DNA of 36,461 nt from CANJIV01 sp046330225 (GCA_046330225.1 JAXLTD010000014.1:1-36461), one strand, 5' to 3'. Shown: positions 1-7,749, counted from the stretch's first letter. Notes: generated from the sequence alone by a model not told the origin. A program made the numbers and translations.

Positions 1-76
1 GCAAATCGCCCCTTTTTGAGGCGCCTCGGATGCGATCATAATCCGCGTGTCGGGGGTTCGAGTCCCTCCTCCGGCA
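1..76 (+). tRNA. 3' part of a tRNA-like gene, identity unresolved
   Basis: A canonical T-arm is visible: stem GGGGG (52-56), loop TTCGAGT (57-63), stem CCCTC (64-68). It is followed by a 3' acceptor strand CTCCGGC (69-75) and discriminator A76, with no encoded CCA. The matching 5' acceptor strand GCCGGAG would lie upstream of the window. The middle is not canonical: CGGAT (27-31) can pair with ATCCG (41-45), but this leaves a nine-base loop, and the preceding bases do not form a clear D-arm. It may be a long-variable-arm tRNA (Leu-like acceptor), a CAT-type tRNA with a few extra bases, or a decayed copy. Confidence 0.4.
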
Positions 77-119
77 TCGCCCAAGGGTCGTCGTCGCCCC
101 GGCGCGCCGGCCACCGGCC

Positions 120-1136
120 TCAGCAGACCGCGTGGTCCTTGGTGACCCGGACGGACGAGGCGGGCGCCGTCGCCAGGGCGGCAGCCGGCCGCGCCGGGCG
201 CTCGACGAGGTTGCCGCCGCAGTTCGGGCAGATGCCGCCGAGGCGGGCCTCGGCGCACTCGGAGCAGAACGTGCACTCGAAGGTGCAGATGCGCGCGGCG
301 TCGGTGTCCGGCGGCAGGTCGCGGTCGCAGCACTCGCAGTTGGGACGCAGCTCGAGCATGGGCCGAGTATCGCCGGCGGCGCCCGAGGCGTCCAGCCGCC
401 CTGGCCGGGGGCCGGACTGGCCCGGCGCCGACCGGGCCGAATCGGCCCCCGGCTCGAAGGTCGCCCGGCCGGCCATGAACAGCCCGCGCTGCGGGATGAG
501 GAGCTCCCCGAGCCGCGCCTGGCGCGGCGCCGGCCCCGTCGGCCCGAGGTCGGCCCCGCGCAGCATCGCCCGGCTCTCGCTCGCCACCCAGATCGTGAGC
601 GGCTGCGCGGCGAACCGCTGCCCGTTCGGCGCCGTTCCGGCCAGCCGCACGCGGCCGGCCCGCAGCGCCGGGCCCGCCACGGCCGACATGGCGCCCAGGA
701 CGCGCGGCGAGCGCCACGCCCAGCCCGGCAGGACAGCGCCGGCGCACGAGAACAGCCGGGTCGCCACGGTGGAGGCGAGCTGCACGGTCCACTCGAGCTC
801 GCCGTCGCCGACGCGGACCTCGAAGCCATGCGGCGCGGTCCAGGCGATCGCGATGTCGCGTTCGAGCACCTCGTCGACGGCCGGCCCGAAGAAGCGGGTG
901 CAGGCGAGGCCGGCGGGCTGGTCCTGGAAGAACGTCCATCGGCCCGCGGGATCGCAGTGCCACACCGACCGGTAGCCCGGGCCGAGCGACGACGCCGGAA
1001 ACCGGCGCAGGGCCAGGACGTGGCCGGAGCGGAACGGCAGGCCCATGACCCCGTAGCCGTGGAACCGGTCCCCGGCGCCGGGCGGAATCTCCGCCCGGCG
1101 CTCGAGGCCGGCGATGTGCTGCGACGGCGCCCTCAT
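120..1136 (-). CDS. Unrecognised domain fused to C-terminal DUF1272 zinc-ribbon-like domain
   Basis: This encodes 338 residues. The first ~240 form a domain I cannot name; it has conserved-looking stretches such as GYGVMGLPFRSGHVLALRRF and a W-T-F-F-Q-D block. The last ~80 residues, from MLELRPNCECC, match DUF1272: a compact cysteine-rich unit with C-x-C-C, C-x3-C-x2-C-x2-C and C-P-N-C-G-G, probably zinc binding. DUF1272 is normally a stand-alone protein of 60-80 residues. An internal ATG at 359 could start it separately, but I see no Shine-Dalgarno there, so a fusion is preferred. The start ATG lies one base after the TGA of the upstream beta-propeller gene (TGAGATG), which indicates translational coupling and last place in the operon. 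Function unknown. Confidence 0.7.
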   Translation of the reverse strand: MRAPSQHIAGLERRAEIPPGAGDRFHGYGVMGLPFRSGHVLALRRFPASSLGPGYRSVWHCDPAGRWTFFQDQPAGLACTRFFGPAVDEVLERDIAIAWTAPHGFEVRVGDGELEWTVQLASTVATRLFSCAGAVLPGWAWRSPRVLGAMSAVAGPALRAGRVRLAGTAPNGQRFAAQPLTIWVASESRAMLRGADLGPTGPAPRQARLGELLIPQRGLFMAGRATFEPGADSARSAPGQSGPRPGRLDASGAAGDTRPMLELRPNCECCDRDLPPDTDAARICTFECTFCSECAEARLGGICPNCGGNLVERPARPAAALATAPASSVRVTKDHAVC

Positions 1137-1137
1137 C

Positions 1138-4100
1138 TCAGCCGTGAACGACCGTGAAGGCCAGCCGGACGGGCCGGCTGCGATTGCCGGCGGCGTCGCG
1201 CGCGGTCAGCGTGAGCCGGTAGGAGCCCGCCGCGAGGCGCCGGCGGCCGATGCGGCCGCTCAGCGCGGTGCGGCCGGTGCCCGCGCGGATTCGGCGGGCG
1301 AGCACCCCGGCCCCGCGGTAGGCCGTGCAGGCCCGGGTGCGGGGCCGGCGCGCCACCGCCCGGCACGTGCGGCGGGTGCCGGCGGCCCGGCGGCCGGGCC
1401 CGGCCCGCTCGACCAGCAGCGTGAGCGTTGCGGCCTCGCTCGAGCGGTAGCGCAGCACGGTGCCGCGGCGCACACCCGCGGCGACCGCGGTCGCCGAACG
1501 GCCGACGCGGAACCGTCGCGGCGACAGGCGCGCGGCCGTGAGCACCGGGGCCGCGGTGTCGCGGCCGCCGCCGGCGTTCGCCCCGGCGGCGCAGTCGGCC
1601 CGGAGCGCGCGGACGTAGGCCTGCAGGAGCGTGCCCGCCGGCCCGACGAGCGGGTCGCTGGTCGTGAACGTCACGCAGCCGCCGCCTGCGCTGATGTCGC
1701 CCGCGTCGGCGCGCTGGCCCGCGGGTGCGCCACCGGCTCCGCTGCGACGGGAGACGAGGTCGGTCCGGCCGGCGGCGAGGTCGCGCCGGTAGGTCTGGAT
1801 CACGCCAGCCGGGGTTCCGGGCGCGAGGTTGGCCGCGCTGGTGGAGAACGAGACGTAGCCGCCATCGGGGCTCAGCCCCAGGTTGCTCACGCCGGCATCC
1901 GCCGAGGCGCCGGCGGCGCCGTCGGCGCGGCTCGCGAGCACGAGCGTGCCCGCGCGCAGGTCGCGCACGAAGGCCTGGTGCAGCGGCGCGGTCAGCCCCA
2001 GCAGGTTCGTCGCGGCTGTGCTGAACGCCACGCGGGTGCCGGCGGCGTCGATCGCGGCGCGGGACGTCTGGCCGTTGCTCTTGGTCCCGTCCGGGGCCGC
2101 GCTGGCCAGCCGCGTCGTGCCGGCGGCCAGATCGCGCACGTGCGCATCGGCGATGGCGTCGGTGTCGCCGTCGGCGAGGTTCCTGGCCTGGGAGACGAAC
2201 GAGGCCCGATTGCCCTCGGCGTTGAGGTCCGGCCCGTAGCTCGGCCCGTCGCCCTTGGCTCCGGCGGCTCCGTCGGCGCGGCTGGCCAGGACGGTCGCGC
2301 CGGCGGCGACATCGCGGACGTGAACGTCGGCGGCGGCATCGGGGTCGCCGTCCCCGAGGTTCGAGGCGCGGGACGCAAACGCGACCCGGGAGCCGTCGGC
2401 ATCGAGCGCAGGTGAATCCGAATCGCCGTTCCCCGGTGCGCCGGCCGCCCCGTCGGCGCGGCTGGCCAGGAACGTCCGAGCGGCGTCGAGATCGCGGACC
2501 CACACGGCCGCGGGGAGCGCTCCGTCGCGCACGACGAAGGCGACCCGCCCGCCGTCGGCGCTGATCGCCGGCTGCGTGGCGTCCGGGAACGGCGCCCCGG
2601 ATGGCCCGTCGGCCTGGCTGACGAACCGCGCCAGCCCGGTCACCCGGTCGCGCACGAAGATCCCCGTCGCCGCGCCGCCCGGAAGCCCGAGCGCGACGGC
2701 GCTGGATGCGAAGGCCGCGTAGCGGCCGTCGGCGCTGAGCGCCGGGCTGCCCGCGAAGCCGCCAGCGTTGACGAAGGGCGCGTCGCCGGGCGGGCGCGCG
2801 ACCGAGAACGTCCGGGCCGCGGCGAGGTCGCGCAGCATCACCGTTCCGGCGCGCGGCTCGACGTCGGGGACGATGCGGCCGTTGGTGATCGCCGCGGCGG
2901 CCTTGGTGCCGTCGCCGCTGACGGACACCGCCCGGGCGTCCGCGTTGGCGGCCGCGCCCCCGGCGCCGTCGGCGCGGGTCACGAGGTGGGTGACGTTGGT
3001 CGCGAGGTTCTTCACGTAGGCGTCGGCCGACGGATCGGTGTCAGCCGGATCGAGGCCGGTCGCGGCGGAGACAAAGCCGACGACGTTGCCGCTGTCGTCG
3101 ATCGACGGCCGCCGCGAGCTGACGCCCTTGGCGCCCCCGGCGTTCACATCGACCAGGACCGTGTTCTGCGTGGTGGTCGCGCCGACAACGGTGCGCCGGT
3201 AGATGTCGGGACCGGTGTCGGGGTCCTGGCCGAAGTCGAAGTTGTTGGCTTCGGACTCGAACGCAACCGCCGACCCGTCGCCCGACAGCGCCGGAGCGCG
3301 CGAGCCGCGGTTGCCGACCGCGCCGTTCCCGGCGGCCCGGCTGGCGAGGATGGTCGCGCCAGTGGCGAGGTCGTGGACGTAGACGTCCGACACGCCATTC
3401 GTGTCCGCCGGATCGACCTCGACCGCCGGGTAGTGCGTGAAGGCCACGCGGGCGCCGTCGTCGCTGATCGAGGGCTCGGTGCCGCCGACGGGGATCCCGC
3501 CGGAGGCCTGGCTGCGCCGGCTGACCACGACCACGGCGTCCCCGCCGCCGATGCGGCGCCGGTAGACCTGCGTTCCGCCCCCGGCGTAGGCGGGATCCAG
3601 GTTGCGGGCCTCCGAGTCGAAGGCGACGTACTCACCGGTGGCGCTGAGCGCCGGGAACCGCGATCCGCCCTCGGCGGCCGGGCCGGCGCCGCTGCGGCGG
3701 CTCACGAGCACGGTCGTGCCCGATGCCAGGTCGCGCAGGTAGATGTCGTCGAGGCGGTTGGTGTCCGCCGGGTCCAGCGCACCCTCGCACGCGAAGGCGA
3801 CCCGGGCGCCATCGTCGCTGATCGCCGCCTGGTCGCAGTCGGCGTGCGCCGGCTCGCCCGCGGCGCCCGTGGCCCGGCTCGCGAGCGTGACCGCCCCCGT
3901 CGCGCGGTCCTTGACGTAGACGTTCGAGACCCGGTCGTCGTCGGCATCCGACAGGCCATCCGAGCTCGAGGTGAACGCCACGGAGCGCCCGTCCTGGCTC
4001 ACCGACCAGCTGTCGGCGGCTGCCGACCCGACCGGCGCCGGCAGGCTGGCCAGCAGCGACGGCGCGCCGGAGAGGATCGCCGTCGTGGCGGCGGGGAGCG

Positions 4101-4233
4101 AGGCAGCTGCGGCCGGCGCTCCCCCCCACGCCGCCGCTGCGACGGCGGCAAGTGCGGTCGCGGCAAGCGCGTGGCGCAGGCGGCGCCGGCGGGAGACGCG
4201 GGCCGGCGGGGCGGGCAGGGCAACGGAGGTCAT
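1138..4233 (-). CDS. Secreted multi-repeat TolB/PD40-like beta-propeller protein
   Basis: This encodes 1031 residues. It starts with a signal peptide (SRRRRLRH, a long Ala-rich core, then G-G-A-P-A-A-A-A-S). About a dozen or more repeats of ~60-70 residues follow, with the pattern S-x-D-G-x-x-V-A-F-x-S ... D-x-Y-V-R-D-L-A-x-G-T-T-x-L-V-S-R, typical of TolB/WD40-like PD40 propeller blades. The last ~140 residues are a separate domain (D-T-A-A-P-V-L ... G-S-Y-R-L-T-L-T-A-R-D-A-A-G-N-R-S) that I associate with extracellular proteins of Solirubrobacterales. The ATG at 4233 is chosen because AAGGA stands 9 bases upstream and the signal peptide begins there; the open frame continues to 4407 with no such features. 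The methyltransferase lies 34 bases upstream on the same strand. Probably an extracytoplasmic binding or scaffold protein; ligand unknown. Confidence 0.8.
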   Translation of the reverse strand: MTSVALPAPPARVSRRRRLRHALAATALAAVAAAAWGGAPAAAASLPAATTAILSGAPSLLASLPAPVGSAAADSWSVSQDGRSVAFTSSSDGLSDADDDRVSNVYVKDRATGAVTLASRATGAAGEPAHADCDQAAISDDGARVAFACEGALDPADTNRLDDIYLRDLASGTTVLVSRRSGAGPAAEGGSRFPALSATGEYVAFDSEARNLDPAYAGGGTQVYRRRIGGGDAVVVVSRRSQASGGIPVGGTEPSISDDGARVAFTHYPAVEVDPADTNGVSDVYVHDLATGATILASRAAGNGAVGNRGSRAPALSGDGSAVAFESEANNFDFGQDPDTGPDIYRRTVVGATTTQNTVLVDVNAGGAKGVSSRRPSIDDSGNVVGFVSAATGLDPADTDPSADAYVKNLATNVTHLVTRADGAGGAAANADARAVSVSGDGTKAAAAITNGRIVPDVEPRAGTVMLRDLAAARTFSVARPPGDAPFVNAGGFAGSPALSADGRYAAFASSAVALGLPGGAATGIFVRDRVTGLARFVSQADGPSGAPFPDATQPAISADGGRVAFVVRDGALPAAVWVRDLDAARTFLASRADGAAGAPGNGDSDSPALDADGSRVAFASRASNLGDGDPDAAADVHVRDVAAGATVLASRADGAAGAKGDGPSYGPDLNAEGNRASFVSQARNLADGDTDAIADAHVRDLAAGTTRLASAAPDGTKSNGQTSRAAIDAAGTRVAFSTAATNLLGLTAPLHQAFVRDLRAGTLVLASRADGAAGASADAGVSNLGLSPDGGYVSFSTSAANLAPGTPAGVIQTYRRDLAAGRTDLVSRRSGAGGAPAGQRADAGDISAGGGCVTFTTSDPLVGPAGTLLQAYVRALRADCAAGANAGGGRDTAAPVLTAARLSPRRFRVGRSATAVAAGVRRGTVLRYRSSEAATLTLLVERAGPGRRAAGTRRTCRAVARRPRTRACTAYRGAGVLARRIRAGTGRTALSGRIGRRRLAAGSYRLTLTARDAAGNRSRPVRLAFTVVHG

Positions 4234-4267
4234 GGCTGGAGGTCCTTGGTTCGAAGGGTCCGGCGCC

Positions 4268-5110
4268 TCAGGCGGAGCCGGCTCTGGTGGCGACGACTTC
4301 GAGGTACTGGCTCGCGATCGCGACGGCGCCGCCGTCGGCCCCGAGACGGTCGTGGCGGCGCGCGAGCGCCGCGAGGTCGGCGGCCAGGGCCGCCTGCCCC
4401 GCGTCATCGAGCACGGCGAAGGCCTTCAGCGTCGGCCCGTAGTGGGTCCGGAAGAACTCGACGTAGGCCTCGGCGGACTCGAACCGGAAGGCGAAGTGCG
4501 GGCGCGTCGCGCGGAGGCCGGTGACCCCCGCCCCGAGCAGCGCCCGGACGCGCTCCTCCGAGCCCCAGGCCAGCGGCGAGGCAACGCCGGCCGGCGGCGG
4601 AACGTGCTTCCCGGTCGTCCGGAACATCTCTCCGATGAACCCTTCGGGCGTCCAATTCGCGAGCGCGATCGTCCCGCCGGGCCGGCAGACCCGGAGCAGC
4701 TCGGCGGCAGCCCGCTCCTGATCGGGCGCGAACATCACCCCGACCGCCGAAATCACGGCGTCGAAGGACGCGTCCGGGAACGGCAAGCGCTCGGCGTCGC
4801 CCTCGACCAGCTCGAGGCCGAGCCGCTCGGCCCGGGCCCGCTCGGCCGCCCGCTCGAGCAGCTCGGGCACGTAGTCGAGGCTGGTCACCCGCGCCCCGCA
4901 GCGGGCCGCGGCCAGCGCGGTGTTCCCGGTGCCGCCGGCGATGTCGAGCACCCGCGAGCCGGCACGCAGGTCGGCGGCGTCAGCCAGGCGCTCGGAGATC
5001 AGCGGGATCCGGGCGGCGACGGCGCCGTAGTCCCCGCTGGCCCACGTGGCCTGCTGCTTGGCCTTGAGGGCGTCCAGGTCGGGGGCGGCGGCTGCGGTGG
5101 CGGCGGTCAT
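4268..5110 (-). CDS. Class I SAM-dependent methyltransferase (UbiE/Methyltransf_11-like)
   Basis: This encodes 280 residues. Motif I is V-L-D-I-A-G-G-T-G-N (54-63), the acidic ribose-binding residue is D79 (S-L-D-Y), motif II is G-D-A-E-R-L-P-F (104-111), and a post-motif region L-R-V-C-R-P-G-G follows. The C-terminal region is typical of small-molecule methyltransferases of the UbiE/Coq5 type, but the substrate cannot be told. The start is well supported: AAGGAG ends 5 bases before the ATG. It is the first gene of a minus-strand unit that probably includes the propeller and DUF1272 genes. Its promoter lies in the 106-base gap to the divergent TetR gene and is overlapped by two copies of a likely TetR operator, so repression by that regulator is expected. 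Confidence 0.85.
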   Translation of the reverse strand: MTAATAAAAPDLDALKAKQQATWASGDYGAVAARIPLISERLADAADLRAGSRVLDIAGGTGNTALAAARCGARVTSLDYVPELLERAAERARAERLGLELVEGDAERLPFPDASFDAVISAVGVMFAPDQERAAAELLRVCRPGGTIALANWTPEGFIGEMFRTTGKHVPPPAGVASPLAWGSEERVRALLGAGVTGLRATRPHFAFRFESAEAYVEFFRTHYGPTLKAFAVLDDAGQAALAADLAALARRHDRLGADGGAVAIASQYLEVVATRAGSA

Positions 5111-5123
5111 CAGTTCTCCTTAG

Positions 5124-5174
5124 TTAGAACGATCGTTCGTGCTTGGTCGGGCATAGTACGAACAGTCGTGCTAA
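5124..5174. promoter_or_regulatory. Two copies of a probable TetR operator
   Basis: The plus-strand 20-mer TTAGAACGATCGTTCGTGCT (5124-5143) contains the perfect palindrome GAACGATCGTTC (5127-5138). The minus-strand reading of 5155-5174 is TTAGCACGACTGTTCGTACT, identical at 16 of 20 positions. Two near-identical, oppositely oriented palindromic sites in the gap between a methyltransferase and a divergent TetR gene are the usual arrangement for an autoregulating TetR repressor. The second copy lies between the -35 and -10 of the minus-strand promoter, and the first overlaps the predicted transcription start. Confidence 0.65.
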
Positions 5175-5182
5175 CTTGTCAA
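5153..5182 (-). promoter_or_regulatory. Sigma-70-type promoter of the methyltransferase operon
   Basis: On the minus strand, a perfect -35 TTGACA (5182-5177) is followed after 18 bases by -10 TACTAT (5158-5153). Transcription would begin near 5146, giving a leader of roughly 35 bases before the ATG at 5110. Operator copies lie inside the spacer and at the start site. Confidence 0.6.
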
Positions 5183-5216
5183 GGCCGCGTTCCCGACCCG
5201 CATTGGAGAGCCACCG

Positions 5217-5855
5217 GTGGCGACCGACATGAGCCCGAGCACCACCCCGCGGCGCCGCCGCGCCGATGGCGAGCGCAGCCACGAGGCGATCCTCACCGCC
5301 GCCGCCCAGCTCGCGACGATCGAGGGGCTCGACGGGCTCTCGATCGGGCGCCTGGCCGATCACGTCGGCATGAGCAAGAGCGGGCTCTTCGCCCACTTCG
5401 GCTCCAAGGAGGAGCTTCAGCTCGCGACGATCGACAAGGCCTACGAGGTGTTCGCGGCCGACGTGATCGCGCCCGCGCTCGGGCGCCCGGACGGCCTGGC
5501 TCGCGTCGAGGCCCTCTGCGAAGGGTTCCTGTCGCACGTCGAGCGCGAGGTGTTCGCGGGCGGCTGCTTCTTCGCCGCGGCCGCGGCGGAACTCGACACT
5601 CGCCCCGGCGCGGTGCGCGACCGGATCGCGGGCATCCACCGCGACTGGGCCCAGCTCGTCGAATCCAGCGTCGAGGCGGCGCAACGGGCGGGCGAGCTCG
5701 ACGCGGCGGTCGATCCGGATCAGCTCACGTTCGAGCTGCTGGCCATGCTCGCCCAGGCCAACGGGAGCTGGGTGCTGTTCCGCGATCCCGCCGTGTTCGG
5801 GCGGGCGCGCCGCGGCCTGGCCGCCCGGATCGAGCAGGCCAAGCCGGGCGCATAG
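5217..5855 (+). CDS. TetR/AcrR-family transcriptional regulator
   Basis: This encodes 212 residues. The N-terminal helix-turn-helix is clear: E-A-I-L-T-A-A-A-Q-L ... L-S-I-G-R-L-A-D-H-V-G-M-S-K-S-G-L-F-A-H-F-G-S-K-E-E-L (about residues 23-68), the signature of TetR proteins. The C-terminal half is a helical ligand-binding and dimerisation domain with no recognised ligand. The GTG at 5217 is preferred over the ATG at 5229 because GGAGAG lies 6 bases upstream of it. It is divergent from the methyltransferase and probably binds the two palindromic sites at 5124-5174, repressing that operon and perhaps itself. Confidence 0.9.
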   Translation: MATDMSPSTTPRRRRADGERSHEAILTAAAQLATIEGLDGLSIGRLADHVGMSKSGLFAHFGSKEELQLATIDKAYEVFAADVIAPALGRPDGLARVEALCEGFLSHVEREVFAGGCFFAAAAAELDTRPGAVRDRIAGIHRDWAQLVESSVEAAQRAGELDAAVDPDQLTFELLAMLAQANGSWVLFRDPAVFGRARRGLAARIEQAKPGA

Positions 5856-5857
5856 CC

Positions 5858-5889
5858 AGCCCCAGGCCTGCCGGCGCAGGCCCGGGGCT
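5858..5889. terminator. Bidirectional hairpin terminator
   Basis: AGCCCC-A-GGCCTGC pairs with GCAGGCC-C-GGGGCT around the loop CGGC. This is a 14-position stem with one mismatch, starting 3 bases after the TetR stop and ending 10 bases before the convergent peroxiredoxin stop. There is no U-tract, as is common in GC-rich actinobacteria. Confidence 0.65.
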
Positions 5890-5899
5890 CAGGCGGGCC

Positions 5900-6559
5900 T
5901 CAGCGGGGCTGGGGCACGATCCGGATGTACGGCCGGGGCGACTCCCAGCCGTCCGGATACGTCTTCTCGGCCTCCTCGTTGGAGACCGAGCCGGCGATGA
6001 TCACGTCGTCGCCCTGCTTCCAGTTCACCGGCGTCGCGACCTTGTGCTTGGCCGTGAGCTGGAGCGAGTCGATGACGCGCAGCACCTCGTCGAAGTTGCG
6101 TCCCGTCGTCATCGGGTAGACGAGGATGAGCTTGACCTTCTTGTCCGGGCCGATCACGAAGACGTTGCGGACGGTCTGGTTGTCAGCGGGCGTGCGGGCC
6201 GTCGGGTCGCCCTCGACGCTCGCCGGCAGCATTCCGTAGAGCTTGGAGACCTTGAAGTCCGCGTCGCCGATGATCGGGTAGTTCGGCGCCGTGCCCTGCG
6301 TCTCCTCGATGTCCTTTGCCCACCGCTCGTGGTCGGAGGTCGCGTCGACCGACAGGCCGATGATCTTCACGCCGCGGCGGTCGAACTCCGGCTTGGCGCT
6401 GGCCATGTACCCGAGCTCGGTCGTGCATACGGGCGTGAAGTCCTTCGGGTGCGAGAAGAGCACGGCCCACGAATCGCCGATCCAGTCGTGGAAGCTGATG
6501 CGGCCTTCCGTGGTCTCAGCTTCGAAGTCGGGCGCCGTGTCGCCAAGCTGCAATGCCAT
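5900..6559 (-). CDS. 1-Cys peroxiredoxin (Prx6 subfamily)
   Basis: This encodes 219 residues. It reduces hydrogen peroxide and organic peroxides in the cytoplasm. The peroxidatic site is P-V-C-T-T-E with Cys45, preceded by H-P-K-D-F-T, as in Prx6/1-Cys peroxiredoxins. A conserved Arg follows in N-Q-T-V-R-N-V-F. The C-terminal extension (T-P-V-N-W-K-Q-G-D-D-V-I-I ... Y-I-R-I-V-P-Q) is characteristic of the Prx6 group. The start MALQLGD is fixed by AGGAGG a few bases upstream; the open frame extends to 6643 without support. It appears monocistronic, with its own promoter upstream. Confidence 0.93.
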   Translation of the reverse strand: MALQLGDTAPDFEAETTEGRISFHDWIGDSWAVLFSHPKDFTPVCTTELGYMASAKPEFDRRGVKIIGLSVDATSDHERWAKDIEETQGTAPNYPIIGDADFKVSKLYGMLPASVEGDPTARTPADNQTVRNVFVIGPDKKVKLILVYPMTTGRNFDEVLRVIDSLQLTAKHKVATPVNWKQGDDVIIAGSVSNEEAEKTYPDGWESPRPYIRIVPQPR

Positions 6560-6600
6560 TGTGTTCCTCCTGATCGGGTTTCGCCCATTTTGCCAGAGCG

Positions 6601-6630
6601 AGGGTAGCCGGGGCAGGTGCCGCCCCGCAA
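6601..6630 (-). promoter_or_regulatory. Candidate promoter of the peroxiredoxin gene
   Basis: On the minus strand, -35 TTGCGG (6630-6625), 18-base spacer, -10 TACCCT (6606-6601). The predicted start near 6594 gives a leader of about 35 bases containing the AGGAGG ribosome site. Judged by eye only. Confidence 0.4.
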
Positions 6631-6701
6631 CCCGCGCCGCCACGCCTGCGAGGCCCGCGCGAACGCCACCGAGCGGCGCGCGATTACCGGGTGTATTGCG
6701 G

Positions 6702-6730
6702 TTGTGGGCGGTCCGCGGCCCGCGTACGCT
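6702..6730 (+). promoter_or_regulatory. Candidate promoter of the 77-residue protein gene
   Basis: -35 TTGTGG (6702-6707), 17-base spacer, -10 TACGCT (6725-6730). The predicted start near 6737 is about 32 bases before the ATG at 6769. Confidence 0.4.
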
Positions 6731-6768
6731 GGGCAGGCCGGTCCACCGTTCTCCCCAGGAGGCTTCCG

Positions 6769-7002
6769 ATGGATGTCCGAACCGACGACTTCATCGCTGA
6801 GGTCACCATTCGCAGCGAGAACTCGCAGGAGATGAAGAGCATCGAGATCTTCGCCCACGCCTTCACGGTGCAGGACGGAACCGGGGACGTCGATTTCGCC
6901 GACGACCAGACCCGGGCCGATCTGCTCGCCCAGGTCGAGCGCGACATCCTCCGGGTCGCCTCCAGCGAGCTCGAGCTGCTGCGCGAGGTCGCTGCCGAGT
7001 AG
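6769..7002 (+). CDS. Small hypothetical protein (77 aa)
   Basis: I do not recognise the family. It begins MDVRTDDFIAEVTIRSEN, is acidic, has no membrane segment or signal, and ends with a likely helix (L-A-Q-V-E-R-D-I-L-R-V-A-S-S-E-L-E-L-L-R-E-V). The start is secure: AGGAGG (6757-6762) lies 6 bases upstream of the ATG. It is divergent from the peroxiredoxin and convergent with the DUF5661 gene, with a single base between the two stop codons. Confidence 0.75.
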   Translation: MDVRTDDFIAEVTIRSENSQEMKSIEIFAHAFTVQDGTGDVDFADDQTRADLLAQVERDILRVASSELELLREVAAE

Positions 7003-7003
7003 C

Positions 7004-7282
7004 TCAGGCGCCGCCCCAGTCGCGCCGGGCCTCGTCCTCCATCCGCGCCAGGCGCGTGTAGTAGTCGGGGAACTCCTTGAGGTGCGCCAGGGCGATCTTG
7101 GCGGTGATCGTCGGATCGTCGCCAGTGACGTCGGTGGCGGGATCGCGGACCCCGTGCTCGAGCTCCACCTCCATTCCGCGCCGGAACTGCTCGACGTCGA
7201 ATGGCGCAGATGGCCAGTCGATGCCGATCGCCTCCCCGATCTCCCTGGCCTGCGCTGCCGTGATGCTGCCGCGTTCGGACAT
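7004..7282 (-). CDS. DUF5661 family protein
   Basis: This encodes 92 residues. The core (F-D-V-E-Q-F-R-R-G-M-E-V-E-L-E-H-G, then T-D-V-T-G-D-D-P, then I-A-L-A-H-L-K-E-F-P-D-Y-Y-T-R-L-A-R-M-E) matches my memory of DUF5661, a small family of unknown function. The start MSERGS is chosen because GAAGGG lies upstream and because the frame beyond it (to 7495) has no conserved content. No obvious partner: the neighbours are other small proteins. Confidence 0.8.
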   Translation of the reverse strand: MSERGSITAAQAREIGEAIGIDWPSAPFDVEQFRRGMEVELEHGVRDPATDVTGDDPTITAKIALAHLKEFPDYYTRLARMEDEARRDWGGA

Positions 7283-7390
7283 GTCCGCCCTTCGTGAGTT
7301 GACCCGCCGGGAGTGTCGCACCAGCGGTCCCGGGCCCGTCCGTAGGGGACCCGGCCGTTCCCGCCGGTGACTACCGTTGCCTGGCGTCAC

Positions 7391-7404
7391 TGTCCCGTGG
7401 GACA
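7391..7404. promoter_or_regulatory. Near-palindrome, possible operator
   Basis: TGTCCCGTGGGACA has perfect 6-base half-sites TGTCCC/GGGACA around GT. It lies 85 bases before the start of the small acidic protein gene, in the 206-base gap 7283-7488, which otherwise holds only a looser inverted repeat (GGTCCC near 7326, GGGACC near 7347). No convincing promoter was found in the gap. Confidence 0.3.
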
Positions 7405-7488
7405 CTGGGACGGCACAGGCTGGCATCTCAGGACGGGTGGCTGAGCTGCCGGCCAGCAATTCGATCCACCGCCACCGAGGAGCACCCG

Positions 7489-7740
7489 ATGCCACGCCGT
7501 CACCGTGACCCGCATGACCCCAAGGACCCGGCCTGGGCCCCGGTCGAGGAGGCCGGCGGCGGGGAAGCCGAAGGCTTCGAGCTTGCCGAGGCCGACCTCA
7601 TCGAGCATGCCGAGGCGCTCGACGACCAGGGCATCCCGCGCCTGGACCCATTCGCCCGGGAGCCCGAGGAAGCCACCGGCGCGGTCTACGGGGAGGCCGA
7701 CGCGGAGCCGTCCGCCGAGGTGCGCGACACCGACCGCTGA
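7489..7740 (+). CDS. Small acidic hypothetical protein (83 aa)
   Basis: The protein is strongly acidic, beginning MPRRHRDPHDPKDPAWAPV and continuing E-E-A-G-G-G-E-A-E-G-F-E-L-A-E-A-D-L-I-E-H-A. I recall similar unnamed actinobacterial proteins with a D-P-x-W-x-P-V-E-E-A-G-G-G-E-x-E-G-F-E core, but no function. GAGGAG (7477-7482) lies 6 bases before the ATG. Probably a small soluble, partly disordered protein. Confidence 0.7.
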   Translation: MPRRHRDPHDPKDPAWAPVEEAGGGEAEGFELAEADLIEHAEALDDQGIPRLDPFAREPEEATGAVYGEADAEPSAEVRDTDR

Positions 7741-7749
7741 GGTCAGGGC

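Noticed and set aside
1..76. tmRNA (ssrA) 3' end
   Set aside because: The acceptor strand CTCCGGC gives G at position 70, so the alanine G3-U70 pair that tmRNA needs is absent.
1138..4233. Tandem DNA repeat or CRISPR-like array
   Set aside because: The periodicity is at protein level (propeller blades) with degenerate codons; there are no identical repeats with unique spacers.
2986..6607. Long plus-strand open frames across the propeller, methyltransferase and peroxiredoxin genes
   Set aside because: Arg/Gly/Ala-rich shadow translations without motifs, antisense to well-supported genes.
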